A stretch of DNA of 64,000 bases from Vicia villosa (GCF_029867415.1 NC_081180.1:21104808-21168807), one strand, 5' to 3'; positions 1 to 14,830 are shown, numbered from the stretch's first letter. Translations and numbers: made by a program. Notes: generated by a model from the letters alone, not told the origin.

Positions 1-47
1 ATACGACTTGATATATCTGAAATGAATGATACATTTGTTCCTTTCAG

Positions 48-3000
48 ATCATTTTGATGGTGGAAATTTTGCCAAACTTTTTGTTGGGTCTGTTCCTCGA
101 ACAGCAACTGAGGAAGATGTAAGTCGTCTCACTTTTTTTATGTTCTTTTCTTGATTGCCCAATGATCCCATGTTTTCTATAACATCAAAGGATATTAGCC
201 TTAGTCTAATATTTGACGAGTAATTGTTTTCTTGTAACAATTATTTGATTTGAGCTAGATTCGTCCTTTATTTGAGGAACATGGGAATGTGATTGAGGTC
301 GCCCTGATCAAAGATAGAAAGACAGGACAGCATCAAGGTATTTTTGATTCTTATATTCTAAGACTATTGTGATTCATGTACGCTTTATTTCAGGTCTTTT
401 GAGAGGCTGATAGGGAAGACTATAAGCTCGTTTTCATCTCAGTTTGATTTTAAAACAAGTTCGGACATGTTGGTTATGGTTCCACATTTTTTCCTCGTCT
501 TGTTATACATGAAGGAGCCAAGACATGTGCACCTGTAAGCTGCTCTTTGTATAGCAGATGGGATCTTGGAGGACCTAAAGATCCTGCTCTTGCAATTGTA
601 GCTGCACAAGTGGGGGCAATGTCCAAAATTTGGTTGTAGTAGGAATGCTGGTTGCCTTAGTTGTAGATTGTTTTGCCAAAAAATTTAGAAGTCAGTAATT
701 GTACAAAGGAAACAAACAAAATCCTGGGTTGTTACTTTTGAATGGTGTTAATCTCAATTTATTTCAGAAGGTTCAGTATTTCTCATATTTTGGTGAATGT
801 TAGCATTTATTGAATGGCTTGGTGAATGTTAGCATTTATTGATTGGCTTGAGATGTCATATATCAGTGGTTGGGGACTAAAAGTTGGGAAATCAATGATT
901 TATGTGTTTGTTGGAATTCATACTTCGTTAGCTACCGTATGAATGGATGCTTTGTTGGCGATGTGGTTGATGGTTGTGTGTTTGTGATTCTTTATGTTAA
1001 ATTTAGGCAACTAGTTCTAGTTTTAACGTTATGTGTAAGTGGTGGATATAGTTTCCTCTATTAAGGGGTTTCAGAATAGTGTGTTTGGAACGATGATTTT
1101 ACTTCTTCGTGGTTATAGGTCTGTGATTAAATATAATGATGCAGCCCATATAGAAATTATTTTAGAAGTTACGTGATTTAAAAATTCTAATTGCACCGGT
1201 TTGGGAAACCAAGTTGTGTGTATATCAAATGTCAATGCGTTGTCAGGACAGATACCAGAGCAGAGGTGTTCACATATTTGACTGGATATGCTATCCACTG
1301 CTACATTTAGACATTAGTTGTCAAAAAGACCATAGTTGAAAGTTGGATACTCCATGGCACTGAAATTTTGCCAAGTGTTGTTCTTTTGCCTTTGTTTGTT
1401 TATTGTAAAGTTAGACTTAGTTGTACTTTATCACAATAATTTGTTAAGAGCTTGTATGTATCCAGTTGAGTCAGAAAGGCCATCTGGCATTTATATTCTG
1501 TTGGTGTTTATTCATATGAATGCATATTCAATGCTAGAATTCATCTACAGATTCTGTTGATTGTAAATATCTTAGCACACCGGTAGATAATTCTGGTCCA
1601 GTTATGTGGGCATTTGCAATTTGGTGGTATTAGTTAAGCCTTTATTTTTTTGATGCTTTAATTCATCTTCAGATTATATTGATTGTTAATATCTTAGCAC
1701 ACTGGTGAGTGTTTCTGGTGCTGTTTTGTGGACCTAGGCAATTTATTGGTTTTAGTTAAGCCTTTACCTAAGGCAAGTTTTTGTATAATCTGTTTTGGTA
1801 AGTGTAACCCACGGAGGATACAACATCAATTCTGAATTTCTGATAGTTGATGCAAAACAGAAGGAGTTTATTTTCTTAACAAAGATTATGAACTAGTGAG
1901 TTATTTGTATTGCAACTGTGGCTGTGTTGTGGCTTGTAAGCTTCACCATTAATGCAGATTAATCAGTGTGATCTTGGTTATTGATAGTGATTTTCTACAT
2001 GTCATTGCTGTTTCGTTTTTGTTACTGAGTTGTACTAGTATACTACATAATTCATTATATGAAAAGATCTTAATGTATCCTTTTAATTTGTTCTTTTATG
2101 TGCTGCTCTGAATGTTTGGAATTTTGCCTCCTCCCTTATGATGAGATTACTTTGTTTTTTCTATATTCTGTTCCTGCGGGATCTTCCGGTCCATCCAAAT
2201 TTGATACTTTGGGTACATTTTGGTGTTTTAATACACAATGATTTGGTTGCAATTTTAACCCTTCACGTATTCTACTATTCTCTGCCTTCTATTTTACGCG
2301 GAAAATATCATCTAATTTGTTTGACGATGCATAAATCTACAAAATTGACCTATTGTATGTGTTTGTTAGCAGCTAAATATTTTTAAGCAAAAGAAGTTTT
2401 TAAAGTTAGACTTCTTGCTTTATTGTTTTTCTGCCCAATGACTATCTCTTGGCCGTGGTTGGGGAGAGGATATTATTTAGTAGAACTGGCATAAAACACC
2501 CTTTATTGTGCAGGTTGTTGTTTTATAAAATATGCTACTTCAGAGGAAGCTGATCAGGCAATTAGAGCATTGCACAATCAATATACTCTGCCCGGAGTAA
2601 GTGTAGTGCTTCTGAATCCTAAGTGAATAGTAAGTAGGGAAGGCAACTTATGATTAGTAATTTTCTGACACATAATATTATCATATAGGGTCTTGGTCCC
2701 ATCCAAGTGCGGTATGCTGATGGCGAACGGGAACGCCTTGGTAACTATTCTTTTTCTCCTGACATTATTAGTCTGTGAAATTCTAACTGCCACATGTTTA
2801 GTATAGTGTACATGGACTAAATGATAAAAAATGTTCCCAAATCAGAATAATATTTACATCTATAAATTAAGGTGCAACTAGACTTATCTGGCATTGCATT
2901 ACTGGCAATCTTGTGTATTATGAGGGGTTTTGGAACCTAATGCAATGTTTGAGACATCTTTTTGAAATAAGACATCTCATCTTGTCTATTATTTTTATCA

Positions 3001-6000
3001 ATAGAACATTGGGTATATTGTCTCTTTTTTAATATTTATTTGTATATGGTCTAAGCCTTTTGTCTATTGTAGTAGTCAACTTATTATTTCATCCAAATAT
3101 ATTTAAAACTGTGTGAAATTGATATTTCTGTTAGAACAACTTTTGGTCTATAGGGGAAAAAAGGGTTAACAATAGTACCTTCATCTGAACATGCTTTGAG
3201 GCTTATTATTGTAGAAATTGGTTAGTTATAGTCTAAATAGTGGAATAATTTGCACTTGGGCGTTGTTTTGTTTTTCTAAATGCATCATTATTCCAAATCG
3301 TTCAACTGTCCAGACTGACTGTTCCGTGTTGCTGCAATTTTTTTTATATATTATAGGTGCAGTTGAGTACAAACTATTTGTGGGCTCTCTGAATAAACAG
3401 GCTCTCGTAGAGGAAGTTGAGGAAGTATGTTGCTTGCACCCGTCAAACTTTACACATTAGAGACTGTTTGTGTTTTCTTGCAAATGGGAATGGTAACATG
3501 GCAAATTTTGTCCTTGTGACCTATTGAACTGTTACCTTCCCTTCCTCCAAAATGTTTAGTTTTACTTTAAGAACGTGTCATGCATGCTTAGTGTTCTTGT
3601 GAACATGGAAGTGATTGATTGTTCTCTTGCATCAGGTTTTCTCAAAATATGGGCGGGTTGAAGATGTTTATCTTATGCGTGATGACAAGAAGCAGAGTCG
3701 TGGTATGTTTTCTTCATATACGTGATAAAACTTGGTTCTGGGGTGGGACTGTGGGAGTTAGAATAGATACTTTGTTATTCTCAGGTTAGAGGTTGTTCTC
3801 TGTAATGTATGAAACAACTGATGCATTTTTATTTTAAAAAAAACTGTTGCATTCAATACTTTTCCTAAACCTTTGCCTACGATGTTTGGAGTCATTTAAT
3901 CTTTATTCCTGCTCCCTGTATGTGTGGTTGTATTTGACGGCAGTACCAAATAGATAATATTTTCCTTATTTTTGTCTGAAGGATGTGGTTTTGTCAAATA
4001 TTCTCACAGAGATATGGCACTGGCAGCTATCAATGGACTTAATGGGATATATACAATGAGAGTAAGATTTTTCTTCTTCTTCTTTTATCAGCTCTCCATA
4101 TAAAACTTTATGTTTATCATGTATGTCTTTGCCTAGGGTTGTGATCAACCGCTAATTGTTCGGTTTGCTGATCCTAAGAGACCACGCCAAGGAGATTCCA
4201 GGTTTGTTTTCTAGCATCAGTTGATGATTCTTAAGCATAAAATCCCGTCATATAATCAAGTAATGGCCCAAAGATCAGATCCATGGACTTTTTTCACTTG
4301 ATCCAGAAATTGATTTGTGTTTAGTCTTATGAATATAGGGATCATGCCTAAGCCAGAGTGTTCTTCAATACTTGGCAACTTTAGCAATATACTCTACCAT
4401 ATTAACTTTAGCAATATGTTTTTGGCGTCCAGTATTTGACTCAAATGCATCAATGAGTAGTTTTTGAACTAATTGTTTGGTTTCCAGGGGTCCTGCTCTT
4501 GGAGCTGCAGGATTTGGTCCTAGATTGGATGCACCTGGCACTAGGTATTCTCCTACCAGCTTTACTACTATTTTTGTGTGTGCAAAGGACCATCTTTATC
4601 TGTGTTTTGAATAGTTAATCTTTTATATTCTTGTCTTGTTACTCAGTGCAAAGCTTTATTTTCGTAATTACTGTTTGCAGATTTCCATCAAATAATTCTG
4701 ATCCTATGGGTGATCGTATGCCTCCCCCTAATGCTTGGCGTCCAACCCGTCCACCAAATACTGGTACATCCTTCAATGCTGGTTTTCACGGCATGGGGCC
4801 TCCATTGATGCCAAGATCTGGCGACATGACATTGCCTCTAAGTGCAGTAAGTATATATTCAAGGATATTGGAAGATATTTCCCCAAGCCTAATGATAATA
4901 TTTTTCTTTAAAAGCTGCAAACCAACTGAAATGCTTTTCCCTATTTATTTTATTCCGAAATGTTGCACTTTTCAATTTTAATTGCGGCCTTGGTTGTACA
5001 TTCACAATGGGTTTGTTGCTAGTACTCCCAGCAGACTTATCTTGAAGTTTGGCTTAGTATATCATTAGCAATATTACTTTTTGTTGTCAATTCTTATCAT
5101 GATAAAAAAGTTTTGGGTCTATTATTAATTACATTTATGATGCCTTCTGGATTTTGTTGCCAAGTGATTGACTGTCTTTATCAACTATTAAACTGCACTA
5201 TCGCAAAACGGAAGCTGCATCGTCTCATCACTCTTTTTAGTCAAATGAATGGAACAAACTCATTTAGTAGCTGTTTCTGCAAGGTTCTGTATTAGTATTT
5301 GAAAGGAATAGGTTTCTTGGGACCCTTCCTTGCCGCTAACAGTTATTGGTTAATATGCATAGATATGCCCCACTTGTGTGCACACACGTGTGCCCCATGT
5401 TGATTTTGTAATTATCTGTGAATATTTAAATTTTACAATTTGAATTAAAGTGGACAAGGAACAAAATGTTGACCCCTAATTATGCTCGTTAGATGCAATT
5501 TTGTTTATTCTGTTGCTCCCCATTTTAAATTTATTTATTCTTCCATTATTTTGATCTTCACAAATCGGTTGCTTACACTATGCTTAAATCAATATAGAGT
5601 GGTCCTATGACTGGCATAGGAGCCTCCATAGATGTCCGTTTTCAAGCTCCATCTCCGTCAGCAATGCCACAACAGGTATTTTGAGATTATCAGTATACAT
5701 GTGATCTGAGAGATTAATGGATAACTAGGCTTCACAACCTTTTTGCTAGCTCGACTCAGTAGTAAATTTATATTGTTTTCAGAATTTCAATCAGCCTCGA
5801 CCGCAAATTCCACCGGTCAATCAACCAATGCCTCCACCACAGAAACCTATTCAATCATCTCAGGAGTTTCCGCCTTCACACCAGTTATATCCTCAAGCTC
5901 CGAGGCCCTATCCACAAACATCGACACTTCCATCCCTCAGGCAACATGGTCAGCCACAACCTCTGTCTGCTGGTCCGCAGGGACTGGGCATTAATGCACA

Positions 6001-8230
6001 GTTTTCAGTTCCTCAACCTCAAGCTCAGCAGAGTGTTTTGTCTGCTACGTTTCCTCAGACCTCCCTTGATACTAGCGTCCAATCTAACTCAGCATTGACT
6101 ACCCCAAGTAGACAGCAAATTCCTCCCTCTATGCAGCAGCAGCAGCAGCCCCTTCAACCTCTTCAATCACTTCAGCAATCCCCTTCTCAGTTAGCCCAGT
6201 TGGCGTCACAGCAAACACAGACTTTACAAGCAAGCTTTCATTCATCTCAGCAGGCCTTCTCCCAGCTTCAACAACAATTACAGATGATCCAGCCATCCAG
6301 TCAAGCATTGACATTGCAGCATCATTCAGAAGCTACTAAAACACAGGTATTTTTGGTTAAAATCTCTGCCTTAAATTTCTTTAACCTGGATTCTCATTTG
6401 GTCAACATCTCACCAGGTATTAGATTTCACAGGTTGTACATCGGTTTTATTGCCAAATGTTTTTTGGTTAGACTGATCTGTAGTTTATTTTGAATCAGTT
6501 ATACTGCAAAAAGTTTCTTAATAGTTGCATTCTTCACATGTGTTGTACTCTTTGAAATGATTTTTCTCTTGGAGGACTTTGATTGATCGGTGTCTTACCT
6601 TATTGTATGTAGATATCTGATCTGTTTGAAGTAATTGATTAATTTCTAGTGTTGTTAAGTTATATTATAATTTAGGCCAGAAACATCCTCGGGGTCCTTT
6701 AAGTTTTTCCATTTGTCACAAACCAGTGTTTTAAGTTTTTTTTGTTACAAATTGGTCATTTAAATCATAAAATCCCAAATAGAAGGTGCTTATGTGATTA
6801 GCAATTCCTTTTTTTAATTTAGTTATTCTTAGTAATAAAAATCCCAAATAAAAAACATTAGGGTTCTTCATCATCTTTGTCAACCTTCAAGATCTTCATC
6901 AAATTAAGAATAAAAATCCCTAATTCCTTAATCATCAGTCATCATCTTCATTTATATCATCAAAAAAGAAACCTCTAAAATCTCAAATTAAAATTCTTTA
7001 GAGTTCTTTAAAGAACAAAAATTACAACCCAAAAATTGAGTTTGAACAAAAAGGAAATTCTGGATTTGTTAATTTGTTAGGGGTAACAGTGCAAGTGTTT
7101 ATTGATTTAAAAGACCAATTCGATGCAAAAAACTGTTACAAACTTATAGCTCTAGAGTGTGTTTAGCCAGTTATTCACGTGTTAAGGTTTTTTTTTTTTT
7201 TTTTAAATTCTTGCAGTCTCAATGGGGCGGGCCTGTATCACATGCAGCTACAGGCACTCATGTGGCTGCACCTGCTGCAGCTGCTCCTTCATCAACAGCT
7301 GCTACTTCTTCTGTACAAGCATTAAGCCAGAATACAACTGTTGCAAAATGTAATTGGACAGAGCATCTTTCTCCCGAGGGCTTCAAATACTACTACAATA
7401 GTGTGACTGGGGAAAGTCGGGTAAGAATTTACTTGAGTTGCCGTTAAGTTATGTAAGTTATTTTATATTATATTTGTGGAACTAATTTTTGCTGAATTGA
7501 ACCTATAGTGGGAGAAACCCGAAGAGTTGACATTGTTTGAACAGCAAAAGCAACAGCACAGCCAGTCTGTTCAGCAGTCTCAAATTCGGTCACAGTCTTC
7601 AATACCACCCACCCAACAAATTGTACAAAACCAACAGGTTCAGCCACAAAGTCATTTCCGAGAACAAGCTCTCCACCATCAACAAATACAGCAACCTTCC
7701 TCTGTAAGCATCTCTGATATTCCTTCATTTGGCATTGAAAGGTGATTACGGCACTGATTTTGCTTTTCCAATTCTAGTTCCAGGCATTTGGAGTTACAGG
7801 TCATCAAAATGTTCAGGTAATGCTATATCTTTGTCAACATTTGTTTAATAACAATAGAAGGGATGTCTGATATACCTCACAGTCTATACATGTAGCCACT
7901 GTTCTTCTCTGACCTGTTAATTTTAAATGGCTTCTATTTGGTGTATAATTGAAAGTTGTTTGGCTTTTTAGGAACCTGGTTATAAACAGTTACAGACATC
8001 ATTTGTTTCTGCTGGTGCTCCTGGACGATATTCACAGGTATAATGTTTACCCTTTTCACCTTCCTTTTATTTTATGATGCCTTTTTGTCAAATCATAATT
8101 CCTTAATCCATTTCAGGGTATTAATACTACGCAAGAGGTGATGTGGAAAAACAGACCTGCAGGTTCCAGTCCTTGCACAAACTCATCTACCCACAGTTTG
8201 AACACATGCACACATAAAAACACATACTAA
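48..8230 (+). CDS. FCA: Flowering-time control protein FCA, 5'-partial
   Basis: Nuclear RNA-binding protein that, in Arabidopsis, promotes flowering by controlling 3'-end processing, including at its own transcript and antisense FLC RNA. Exons read by eye: 48-118, 259-337, 2514-2596, 2689-2740, 3357-3424, 3636-3702, 3982-4061, 4137-4201, 4488-4544, 4681-4846, 5598-5675, 5783-6346, 7217-7420, 7509-7703, 7778-7816, 7972-8037, 8117-8230. All introns are GT-AG and the frame is continuous for 681 residues. RRM1 spans the first five exons (KLFVGS then GCCFIKYA) and RRM2 exons 5-8 (KLFVGS then RGCGFVKY). A Pro/Gln-rich middle with a short Gln run follows. A WW domain (WTEHLSPEGFKYYY to WEKPEE, both Trp present) is split by the 7421-7508 intron. 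The N-terminal Gly-rich part lies upstream of the window. The acceptor of the 39-nt exon could instead be 7784. The last exon may be spliced differently (see 8163-8478). Confidence 0.95.
338..2513 (+). other. Long FCA intron inside RRM1 (equivalent of intron 3)
   Basis: This 2.2-kb intron is the longest in the gene. It interrupts RRM1 after the KTGQHQ stretch, between RNP2 and RNP1. If one exon lies upstream of the window it is intron 3. In Arabidopsis, FCA negatively autoregulates by premature polyadenylation inside intron 3. The body is T-rich with many AATAAT/AATAAA-like tracts and no coding matches that I can see. That this copy is regulated the same way is inference. Confidence 0.55.
6660..7150. 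repeat. Decayed inverted-repeat element in FCA intron
   Basis: Within the 6347-7216 intron, a segment near 6740-6775 (tracts of T, then TTACAAATTGGTC and TTTAAAT) is roughly mirrored on the other strand near 7095-7130 (AAGACCAATTC, AAAAAACTG). This looks like the ends of an old DNA transposon or MITE. Boundaries and family are uncertain. Confidence 0.35.
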
Positions 8231-8478
8231 ATGGGCGTTAGTTTTTTAACGTCATCTTACTAAATCATTTTGTTGTCATTTGAAAGGGGGGCGAATATTG
8301 TTCATTAAGTGGGAATGTGGGGTTATGAGTGTTTGCATTTTTATCATTTCCAAGAGTTTGGTAGGGACAACAATAGTATGCTATCATGTGCCTTTAGGGC
8401 GCATATTATCACTTTCCCTTTTTATTTATAATATCAATGTTGACGTATCTTGTATCTTTTTAACCCCAGGAGTTTGAA
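8163..8478 (+). other. Possible alternative last intron of FCA
   Basis: A weak donor (GCAG then GTTCC) at 8163 and a good acceptor (ACCCCAG) ending at 8469 would remove 8163-8469. The protein would then end P-A-G-V at the TGA at 8476-8478, instead of continuing through the low-complexity Ser/Thr/His tail to the TAA at 8228-8230. The shorter end follows the conserved MWKN motif directly, as FCA proteins usually do. The sequence alone does not decide between them. Confidence 0.4.
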
Positions 8479-8988
8479 TTTCTACGAGTTAAGGCATGAG
8501 GCAAGGCATGAGGCGGCATATATGGATGATGCAGCTTTTAAATGGCTGTGTAAGAGAATCTCAAATCTGTTGCTTAAAGAAGGTAGAGGACCACCCACCT
8601 TACCTTCATTTTGACCCAAAGTGACATGTAAACTGTATATTATTCATAAATTTCTACGGTCCTAGTAGTTGAGATTTCACTATCACCGCCTGGGTTCTGC
8701 AGTGAGGGCTGTGAAGGAAATGCTCTACCCAGATCCTCGTGTAACATAGGCTTTGCGTTATTAATAAATATTAACTTAAGCCATTAATTTAGAGACAATC
8801 TATAAAGTTCATATGGTCCATATGTTCATAATGGCTCTTGCCTTTGATTATAACGATCTACTCAAACCTTGATTCAAGTAATCATTAATTAATTACTACT
8901 ACCTTTTCATCTTGCACACTTGGCATAATTTTTTCTAATGATTAAATAGCACACGGTCGTTTACATAGGGAATTATCACTTTATTAAA
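8479..8988. other. Convergent intergenic region, FCA to peroxidase
   Basis: About 500 bp between two convergent genes, presumably holding both 3' untranslated regions. I see no ORF or repeat of note. A short direct repeat of GGCATGAGG occurs near 8490-8515. Confidence 0.5.
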
Positions 8989-10285
<1,297 letters not shown>

Positions 10286-10330
10286 TAATGTTAAGGGATG
10301 TTTGTTGAATTGGCATGCTATGCACTGTTC

Positions 10331-10339
10331 TATATATAG
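10331..10339 (-). promoter_or_regulatory. TATA box of the peroxidase gene
   Basis: TATATATAG-like element, symmetric, about 50 bp upstream of the chosen ATG. It leaves room for a start site near 10305 and a short 5' leader, and is the main reason for rejecting the ATG at 10342. Confidence 0.6.
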
Positions 10340-10342
10340 CAT

Positions 10343-11883
10343 AGGAAGTTAGTGGTACATTGTTTAGTGATAAAAAGAGGCTAACTGACTCATGGAAGAA
10401 AAATTGATGAAGTGAAATGGTAAAAAGACATAGTCAAGGTTAAGAAGTGGTTGTAGGAAGTAGTTTGTGATGACCACCAAATGCCATGTGCCTTTGCGTT
10501 CCTTTTTCATCAGCTATATCTTGGTATCAAAGTATCAGTGTTTAGCTACAAGTACATGAAGACTATGTCCAAAATTTTGAAAAGCAAATATCTACTACTG
10601 CCTCTAAATTGTTGGCAAGATTACGTTAGTTGAATTGAAACTTTTTCTTGGACGGGTTCCTTGAACTTCCGGAGTGTTAAATTAAAATAGATCATGAATA
10701 TCACCTTTAGAATCAATTTCTATTAAAAATATCAATGAAGGAAATTCACGGTTATCCATATTGCATCCAACTTTAGATAAATTGATAGGCGAACCAGACA
10801 TAAAATTTACGTGCATTTTATTTGGGCAACTATTATCATATTCTCTTTCATCTTCTTTTTATTCAAGTTATGGCAACATTGATCTTCAATACAAGATATC
10901 ACAAACAAAATGTACTTCACAAGTTATGGATGTCGATGCCTAGTATTTAGCTTCAGATAAATGTCTTAACAAGATAGTTTACTTTTAAAATTATATTTGA
11001 CCATATAATTGTCACTACAAAAGACCCAACTTGAGTTGCTAAACGCCCCTCACCTAATTGAGCCATTGGTTTGTCACTAAGTAAACATAAAACATGCATC
11101 AACTTGCAATGTCATCACATACTTGCATTTATACAATTGAGAAAGGAGATAAACGAGTATGAACTGTTTAAGTCTACTTAAAAAAAAATAGAGTGGAGAT
11201 GACAGACGTTTGAAACCTTGGCTCTACTCGCTAAAACATGTTAAACATTCGGACCTGACATTTTAGGCTATTTCTTCACCCTTAAAATGCATTGTAAGGG
11301 AATTTCTTAATGCACCCTAGACTTCTCTAGCGTCTTGCGTGATAATACATTAATGGCCACAGGTTTTAGAGATGCATCTCTGGACGCACCAAATGTATAT
11401 TGATGAGTGTTTTGTTTCAAAGATGTCTATTCGTAAATCTTTTGGAGATGTACTTTCAAAGTGTTATGAAGCAAAAACAACTTATTATAAATCTTAATCT
11501 TCATGGTTCCATCTACCATAACTTGTATTATTCATACAATCAAGGTATCCAACGAAGACACATTCAAGGTACCAAAACTTGATATGCACAAAAATAGATA
11601 CTCTACAAACCTTCAAAGTTGTTTATTCTTTCAGTTTCTCCCTCTAAATATTCATAGATGTCTTGAAGTCTTTTCTTATTGGTAATGATTAAGTAAGCTA
11701 TAATACTCTCAACTTCTCCCTAGAAAAAATTAGTTGGTCAAGCAATAATAAGTTCGCTGGTAGTTTTTTCAAGGGAGTAGGTACTGAATCGAGTATATGT
11801 CTCAATGTTGATGATGTTTGGAATGGGAATGAATGCCAAGGTCGTAAAAGTAAGATACTTGGTGGTGAATAACCCTTCCTCAT
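10343..11883. other. Intergenic, nothing recognised
   Basis: AT-rich non-coding DNA containing the peroxidase promoter at its left end. The short ORFs at 10761, 11400, 11503 and 11698 resemble no protein I know and lack coding character. Confidence 0.5.
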
Positions 11884-12351
11884 ATAATATTTATCGATTA
11901 AACGACCTTCAATGACTAGGGAGTCGTTATCTCAACCTTCAACCTAAGATTGTAACACCCTTGGACAAATGACAAGTAGGTGATTATGAAGTAGCAAGAA
12001 AGTATTATCGGGATATATTAAGGCTAAAATAAGAGGGGAGACGACTCCGTCGCACAATACCCACATGACTAACTATGTTGATTTAGACATTTGAATTGAT
12101 TATTTGAAAGACAGGTTTACATCAATGAAAGAATTAAAAAGCGATAAATATAGGTACTCAAAATCATAAAACTGCCCATATAAGGCCGTCATTGACTAAA
12201 GAGGAAGATAATGACATTATCCAACTACTTTATAAGAATATAGACCAATTCGCATGTGCACCCGTCCAATATGTCCTAAATAGATCCTGATATAGTATGT
12301 TATCTTCTCAAAATCAAGCACGAGTTTAAGCACGTCACCCAGAGGAAGTGT
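11884..12351 (+). pseudogene. Left part of an old Ty3/gypsy element (start of RT)
   Basis: The last 80 bases translate, with interruptions, to a GIDPDI..CHLL.IKHEFK-like stretch. This matches the protease-RT junction (D-P..M.H.LN) of Tat/Athila-type Ty3/gypsy polyproteins. The reading continues after the large insertion at 25333. The AGTGT at 12347-12351 is the left copy of the target duplication of the element inserted here. Confidence 0.5.
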
Positions 12352-14789
12352 TGTAACACCCTTCTAAAACCCCACGGAATAATAAATAAAATTCAGAGTA
12401 TAACATGAAAAGGGTATTACAACTTCAAAATATTTAAAACATTAAGCCATGTCATGCCTTATGAGGAACTTCAAAACACATTATTCAGTAATCATGTTAA
12501 CACAGCGGAAAATACTTCAAAACTGAATAACATAAAACATCGGTATTCAACATCAAGAATTTACCGATTTAAAACAAACAAAACATCATTCTAACATAAG
12601 AAATAATCCCTCAAACAATACTAAAATAAACGTCCCCCAGTGTTACAAGACCAGAGCATGACCCGACACAACCGACTAAACGAAGTAACTCTACGAGTTA
12701 TCCTCACCAAGCACAAGCCGCTACTCCTTAATCTGAAAAATGTCAACAGTAAGGGTGAGACATATCACAATTAAACTATATTATAAGTTCATAACGACAA
12801 AACATCATAAGCAGATTATTCGCCCAACTGCAACATATTTAGATTATTATTAGATTATCCATCAATAGTTACGAAAAATACAACCGATTACATCACCATA
12901 ACATAACACTGGAAATCTTCCAATCATGTTATAACAACACAAATACACATGCAACGACTTTATGCATACAATTATTATTCACCCGATCATCATATGTATT
13001 TCAGATACACAACAGTTAATCAAACACACAACCATTCATATCAAACACATATAAATTATAACATTGGACAACTTCCATTCATGTTATAATTATACACAAC
13101 AACCTAATGCAATGCAACTAAATGCACGTGGTACCAAACATGGGATAACCCATCTCACCGATCCACCACCATAAAGATTCGGCTACTTCTCTCACTAATT
13201 CCACACAATGGGAATTAGCTACCGCTGTCCCACCACCATAAGGGATACAGCCCACAACATGATTATGAAATACATGCATCAACCATAACATGCACATCAT
13301 CAACATCCACCAACGATTCATAATCATTCATCCATAACACACAAAGCATACTCATATCCCAATCATTGGATATTCACCACAACATAATACATTTAACACA
13401 GAAACATATTATCACCACAGCAATCACATAGCCTCTATCAATCACAAATGACATATTGCATACAAGACAATCAATGTCATCCTCAACAACCACCAAAAAC
13501 AACATCTACATTTTATAACTTAAGCCTCATGTATACATACAATTACCAAAAACATATGCAATTAAGAATTATCTATGCGATTCTGATATTTACGCACATC
13601 ACCATAATTTAACATATTGAATTATCCACCATTTGTACAATATGCATTTATCACATAATAATCACAACAATGCATAGAATTTACCATTCATCAATTCCAT
13701 GTATCACAATTAGCACATAGTCCACAACACCAATACATATTGTTCTTAAATAACATTATTCCATGACATACACATATACAATAACATGTCATTTTCACAA
13801 CCACATAATAATTAAATCATCTAGTGCTAATCAATTTACTTTCATCAAAAAGAGCATTTTGTTAGCTTCGTAACGCTTCGAACGGCACCCAAAACGGACT
13901 TACGGATCAACAGTTATGAATTTTTAAAGTTTTGAAAAAAATGCCAACACAGCGATGTAACGGGTTACATCATTCATGTAACCGATTACATCAGTTCCAG
14001 TAGTGAAAATACCCCATTTTTCTTCGATGTAATCGGTTACCTCAACCATGTAACCGGTTACATCACCCCAAAATTCCCAAAACGTTGCGTTTTTCATCAT
14101 TTTTCACATAGGTAACCGGTTACCTCAACCATGTAACCGGTTACATCACTGAAGAAGTGTTAAAATCTATATTTTTCTTCTGTTATGGGATTCATCCTTC
14201 AAACCCCCAAAAACCCATCTTTTACACACAAGAAAATCATTATAAGTCCTAATTCTTCAAGTTCAATACCAGCATTATATAATTACTTAAATACACACAT
14301 CAATACTATCCATTGTACATAAATCATACATCATTCACGTCATCACAAATACATCCAATTTGCCCTATAGATTCCAAAACCCCAAAATCTAACACACATC
14401 CAATTGAGATACAAAACCTACATAATCAATCCTATCATCATTAAACTGATAATATAGGCTAAATGGATTAGTCACCCCTTACCTTAGCCAAGAACCTTGA
14501 ATTCTTCTCTTCCTCCTCTTCTCCCCTTTCACGTTCCTTCTCTTTTCCTCTTTTGCTTCTCCTTTTTTCCTTATTTTCACAATTTCTCTATTTTATAAAA
14601 AAATAGGATAATTAGTTAGTAAGGCCTCTCCATTGGCACCTCCCCTTTTACTAACTACGTCACGGCCCAATAACAATAATTCCCATAATTCTTCCAAAAA
14701 TTCAATTTTTAATTACTAAATAATTAAATAATTTCCAAATAATTAATTTAACTTAATAAAATTAATTTATGAAATTACGGGGTGTTACA
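12352..14789 (-). repeat. 3' LTR of the gypsy element
   Basis: Starts TGTAACACCC and ends GGTGTTACA on the plus strand. It matches 22895-25332 with only scattered substitutions. It contains six near-perfect GTAACCGGTTAC-type palindromes at 13957-14144. Confidence 0.93.
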
Positions 14790-14802
14790 ACTCTCCCCCA
14801 CT
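14790..14802 (-). other. Polypurine tract
   Basis: Reads AGTGGGGGAGAGT on the minus strand immediately before the 3' LTR. Just upstream is TTTTCGAGGACGAAAAC, a sequence common at the end of chromovirus pol regions. Confidence 0.8.
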
Positions 14803-14830
14803 AAAAGAGTTTTCGTCCTCGAAAACACAC

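Noticed and set aside
5743..5994. Second ORF overlapping FCA exon 12
   Set aside because: Shadow frame of the Pro/Gln-rich exon; the FCA frame is fixed by splice phases on both sides.
10286..10342. ATG at 10342 as peroxidase start
   Set aside because: It overlaps the TATA box and would place non-signal residues before the signal peptide.
13118..13327. Duplicate 69-residue ORF at 13118 and 23661
   Set aside because: The repeat is explained by the two LTRs; the frame has no family resemblance.
13954..14150. CRISPR-like array from the repeated GTAACCGGTTAC motifs
   Set aside because: Plant nuclear LTR; repeats are 12-bp palindromes with irregular spacing and no spacers of constant length.
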